NCBI GenBank assembly: GCA_016195295.1
Contig: JACPZV010000139.1
Location: 1 to 12,537 of the forward strand
DNA: 12,537 nucleotides
Reading direction: 5' to 3'
Source of the DNA: Acidobacteriota bacterium
GTDB lineage: Bacteria > Acidobacteriota > Vicinamibacteria > Vicinamibacterales > CAVVIG01
A model generated the notes under the pieces. It worked only from the letters and a program-made list of their open reading frames with translations, was not told the DNA's origin and did not search any database. The position numbers and the translations under genes are program-made. Below, in pieces: positions 12,490 to 12,537 of this stretch (its first letter is position 1; each line of letters begins with the position of its first letter).

Positions 12490-12537
12490 CCGCGCATGTC
12501 GCGCAGGAATCCCAAGTAACCTATGCGGTGGTAGTGG

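Overview
The window is about 65% GC by eye, densely coded, and probably comes from a soil-type bacterium. The gene mix fits an acidobacterium of the Vicinamibacteria type: a DUF1572/DinB protein, a Tat-exported TIM-barrel isomerase, a secreted penicillin-acylase-family enzyme, an NHL-repeat protein, a PEGA-domain protein and REP-like palindromes. That assignment is inference; no rRNA or other marker gene is present.

Layout. Positions 1-606 (minus) hold the start of a secreted PEGA-domain protein that runs off the left edge. Positions 706-4906 (minus) are glcD-glcE-glcF, the three-subunit glycolate oxidase operon; glcE and glcF overlap in TGATG. Eight REP-like palindromes with a 5' GTAG (or GCAG) foot lie in and next to this operon. 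Five of the six intragenic copies are in glcF (three in the interdomain linker, two forming its N-terminus), one is in glcE, and two sit at the glcD promoter. The intragenic copies are translated in frame.

Positions 5285-6370 (plus) look like integron gene-cassette material without an integrase: a PIN toxin / ribbon-helix-helix antitoxin pair, then an attC-like hairpin (about 20 bp stem, two bulged bases on the left arm, GTTGGGC core), then a second short cassette body that could encode a 32-residue membrane peptide, then the left half of another attC-like site. Positions 6373-6881 (minus) are a second toxin-antitoxin module whose Gp49/HigB-type toxin is reduced to 48 codons, while the XRE antitoxin, promoter and 22 bp palindromic operator remain.

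Positions 7093-8579 (plus) are a DinB-like DUF1572 gene and a sugar-phosphate isomerase-like gene, probably one transcript. Positions 8618-11984 (plus) are a penicillin acylase family hydrolase, with three 13-residue repeats just before its catalytic serine, and an NHL beta-propeller protein. The last 37 bp of the acylase gene recur, slightly diverged, directly after the NHL gene.

Positions 12049-12489 (plus) are an OsmC-family peroxidase whose peroxidatic cysteine codon is TGA. The family sequence continues in frame on both sides, and a hairpin lies at the spacing expected of a bacterial SECIS. I read it as a candidate selenoprotein that ordinary gene callers would split or truncate. It is the most interesting item here, followed by the attC-like cassette and the coding REP elements.
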